Part shown: positions 24,401-24,545 of the stretch, in pieces
Position numbering within the stretch: the first letter of the stretch is position 1
Layout: the number at the start of each line of letters is the position of its first letter
Origin: a virus
Direction: 5' to 3' (one strand)
Length of the DNA stretch: 24,545 bases
Virus record (IMG/VR): IMGVR_UViG_3300031957_000883
Coordinates: 1-24,545 of that record
The notes under the pieces: model-generated
Database searches by the model: none
The model's input: the letters and a program-made list of their open reading frames with translations, nothing else
What the model was told of the DNA's origin: nothing
Translations under genes and position numbers: made by a program

Positions 24401-24545
24401 AATCAATTCTGGTGACATATCAGTTTTAGAGTGAGCTATATCACCACCGATATAAGCTACTGCATTATCTTTATTTTTTCGTACTTCCTCATAAGTTCTT
24501 TCAAAAACTTCTTCGTATTCTTTATGTCGCTTAAGATTACGAATC
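21461..24545 (-). CDS. gp46/gp47: Mre11-Rad50 (gp47-gp46) fusion recombination nuclease, 5' end missing
   Basis: The frame is open to the right edge, so the true start and the first nuclease motif (D-x-H) are missing; 42 codons precede the first visible ATG at 24418. Numbering from that Met: nuclease motifs are YIGGDIAH (before residue 1), AGNHD (26-30), LFHGT (96-100) and GLLGDIHKR (127-135). The ATPase begins about 308 with Walker A MFAPNAAGKSS (338-348), then a coiled coil, a zinc hook CDYC (659-662), a second coil, the ABC signature ELSSGMERF (893-901), Walker B NFLAIDEGWG (921-930) and VSHID (957-961). T4 makes these as two proteins that resect DNA ends for recombination-dependent replication. 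Here they are one chain of more than 1027 residues. Confidence 0.95.
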   Translation of the reverse strand, partial: IRNLKRHKEYEEVFERTYEEVRKNKDNAVAYIGGDIAHSKTDMSPELIDQLSRLFKNLADICPTIIIAGNHDCNLNNRSRMDCLSPIVDNLKHPNLHYLKDTGAYKCADTTFVVWDCWTDEKDFIEAKDVEGDTKVVLFHGTVDRCETDLGFRLPSDVKITKFDGYDMGLLGDIHKRQHLNKEETISYCGSLVQQNHGEGLSHGYLLWDVPKRTSEYIEVKNDYGYYTLDIDNGIVPDVDDMPSKARLRVRVANTSATELKKALAVIHDKYGVEEMAVTRTDTIYSNDRVRNGNIAVGDINSTDVQFDLIRDYLNNNHIVSEDVLIKIKNINESLNQIIPEEEVYRNVNWKLKKFEFSNMFSYGENNKVDFTKLNGIVGMFAPNAAGKSSLLDALSFCLFDTCTRAFKAENVLNNKKGDFFCKVNFEIDGQDYHIERVAKKQRKGNVKVDVDFYTFGDVGEKVSMNGDQRRTTQNNIKKVIGSYDDFILTALSSQIKNSVFIEKTQKEKKTLLAQFMGLEIFDKLWVSATEEIRDVSAVLKNFKKNDWERDLADIKEQKEDFKKTHKKLLSEKDEIQSKKKLVESQIITLTKKLKPTDKSIGDITNLKDNKEVLTRTLSGIDNQLGEVTSKTEKVNVLEKQIRLKIKYHEEQKTNEKFVESEKLNTEHDRLSQELYKLKIEVKTKLDKIETLGDLEYDEECDYCMKNPFTLDAIETKKLVEVDKDRVKEHLQKMDDISYEMKTLPELRQSKSDLDDNINKLQQVSTLMNETNSSKVLLEEKRKNVLHQLTSIEEKIVKYYEQENDIMFNQQIENEIKKVETELDDVNNSLDMVTDNANNMFGEIKVVDTKRRTILDNIKKVEELEDKYEAYQFYLDAVKRDGVPYDLITKALPTIEGEVNNILSQLVDFQMLFEMDGKNINNYIVYDDDNVWPLELSSGMERFISSLAIRVALINVSNLPRSNFLAIDEGWGTMDSDNLNSVYSLFQYLKSQFQFTLIVSHIDSMRDAVDTLLEIKKEKDYSNINFG

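Noticed and set aside
1-24545. tRNA genes, CRISPR arrays, insertion sequences
   Set aside because: No cloverleaf-like segment, no regularly spaced repeats with spacers, and no transposase frame were found; nearly all bases are in supported genes and no gene-free stretch exceeds 300 bases.

Overview
The window is 24.5 kb of an AT-rich, tightly packed phage genome. It has the late gene set of a T4-like tailed phage (myovirus): large terminase (gp17-like), portal (gp20-like), prohead protease (gp21-like), a scaffold/internal head protein, a lysozyme and a very large fibre-type structural protein, plus a recombination protein that joins the Mre11-type (gp47) and Rad50-type (gp46) subunits in one chain. 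Almost every gene lies on the minus strand, most gaps are under 60 bases, and many stops overlap the next start (TAATG, GTGA, TAGATG). The low GC and several unnamed families remind me of T4-like phages from the sea, but the host cannot be read from the sequence.

Layout in the direction of transcription (right to left). (1) 24545-21461: gp47-gp46 fusion, with its start outside the window. (2) 21298-21474: a lone plus-strand gene for a small ribbon-helix-helix-like protein, tail-to-tail with the fusion gene. (3) A short divergent gap holding an exact T4-type late promoter box (TATAAATA, minus strand, 21262-21269). (4) 21218-15324: a 1794-residue fibre/adhesin-type protein ending in a glycine-rich tip, followed by a second small glycine-rich adhesin that has an in-frame TGA 27 codons before its natural-looking end. 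(5) 15271-14297: a glycosyltransferase resembling the autotransporter heptosyltransferases (Aah/TibC). (6) 14209-13712: a GH108-type lysozyme. (7) 13712-8607: a 1701-residue multi-enzyme protein with P-loop kinase, nucleotidyltransferase, TraB/ChaN-like and ligase-like modules. (8) 8598-7480: three small genes, one a zinc-finger-like protein. (9) 7478-4045: terminase and portal. (10) 3983-1: two unnamed conserved proteins, a 66-residue protein, the prohead protease, and a run of head genes.

The most interesting theme is proteolysis and cargo. Three consecutive head genes begin with nearly the same leader (about 25 residues), whose first 10-11 residues end in a gp21-type cleavage motif (hydrophobic-x-Glu). 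This resembles the capsid-targeting peptides of T4 internal proteins. The 1701-residue protein carries the same kind of motif at or near every visible module boundary, so it could be a polyprotein of packaged enzymes cut by the protease encoded in the same cluster. That is inference, because such short motifs also occur by chance. A second theme is modification of the receptor-binding tip: a TibC-like glycosyltransferase sits directly downstream of two Ser/Thr/Gly-rich adhesin genes.
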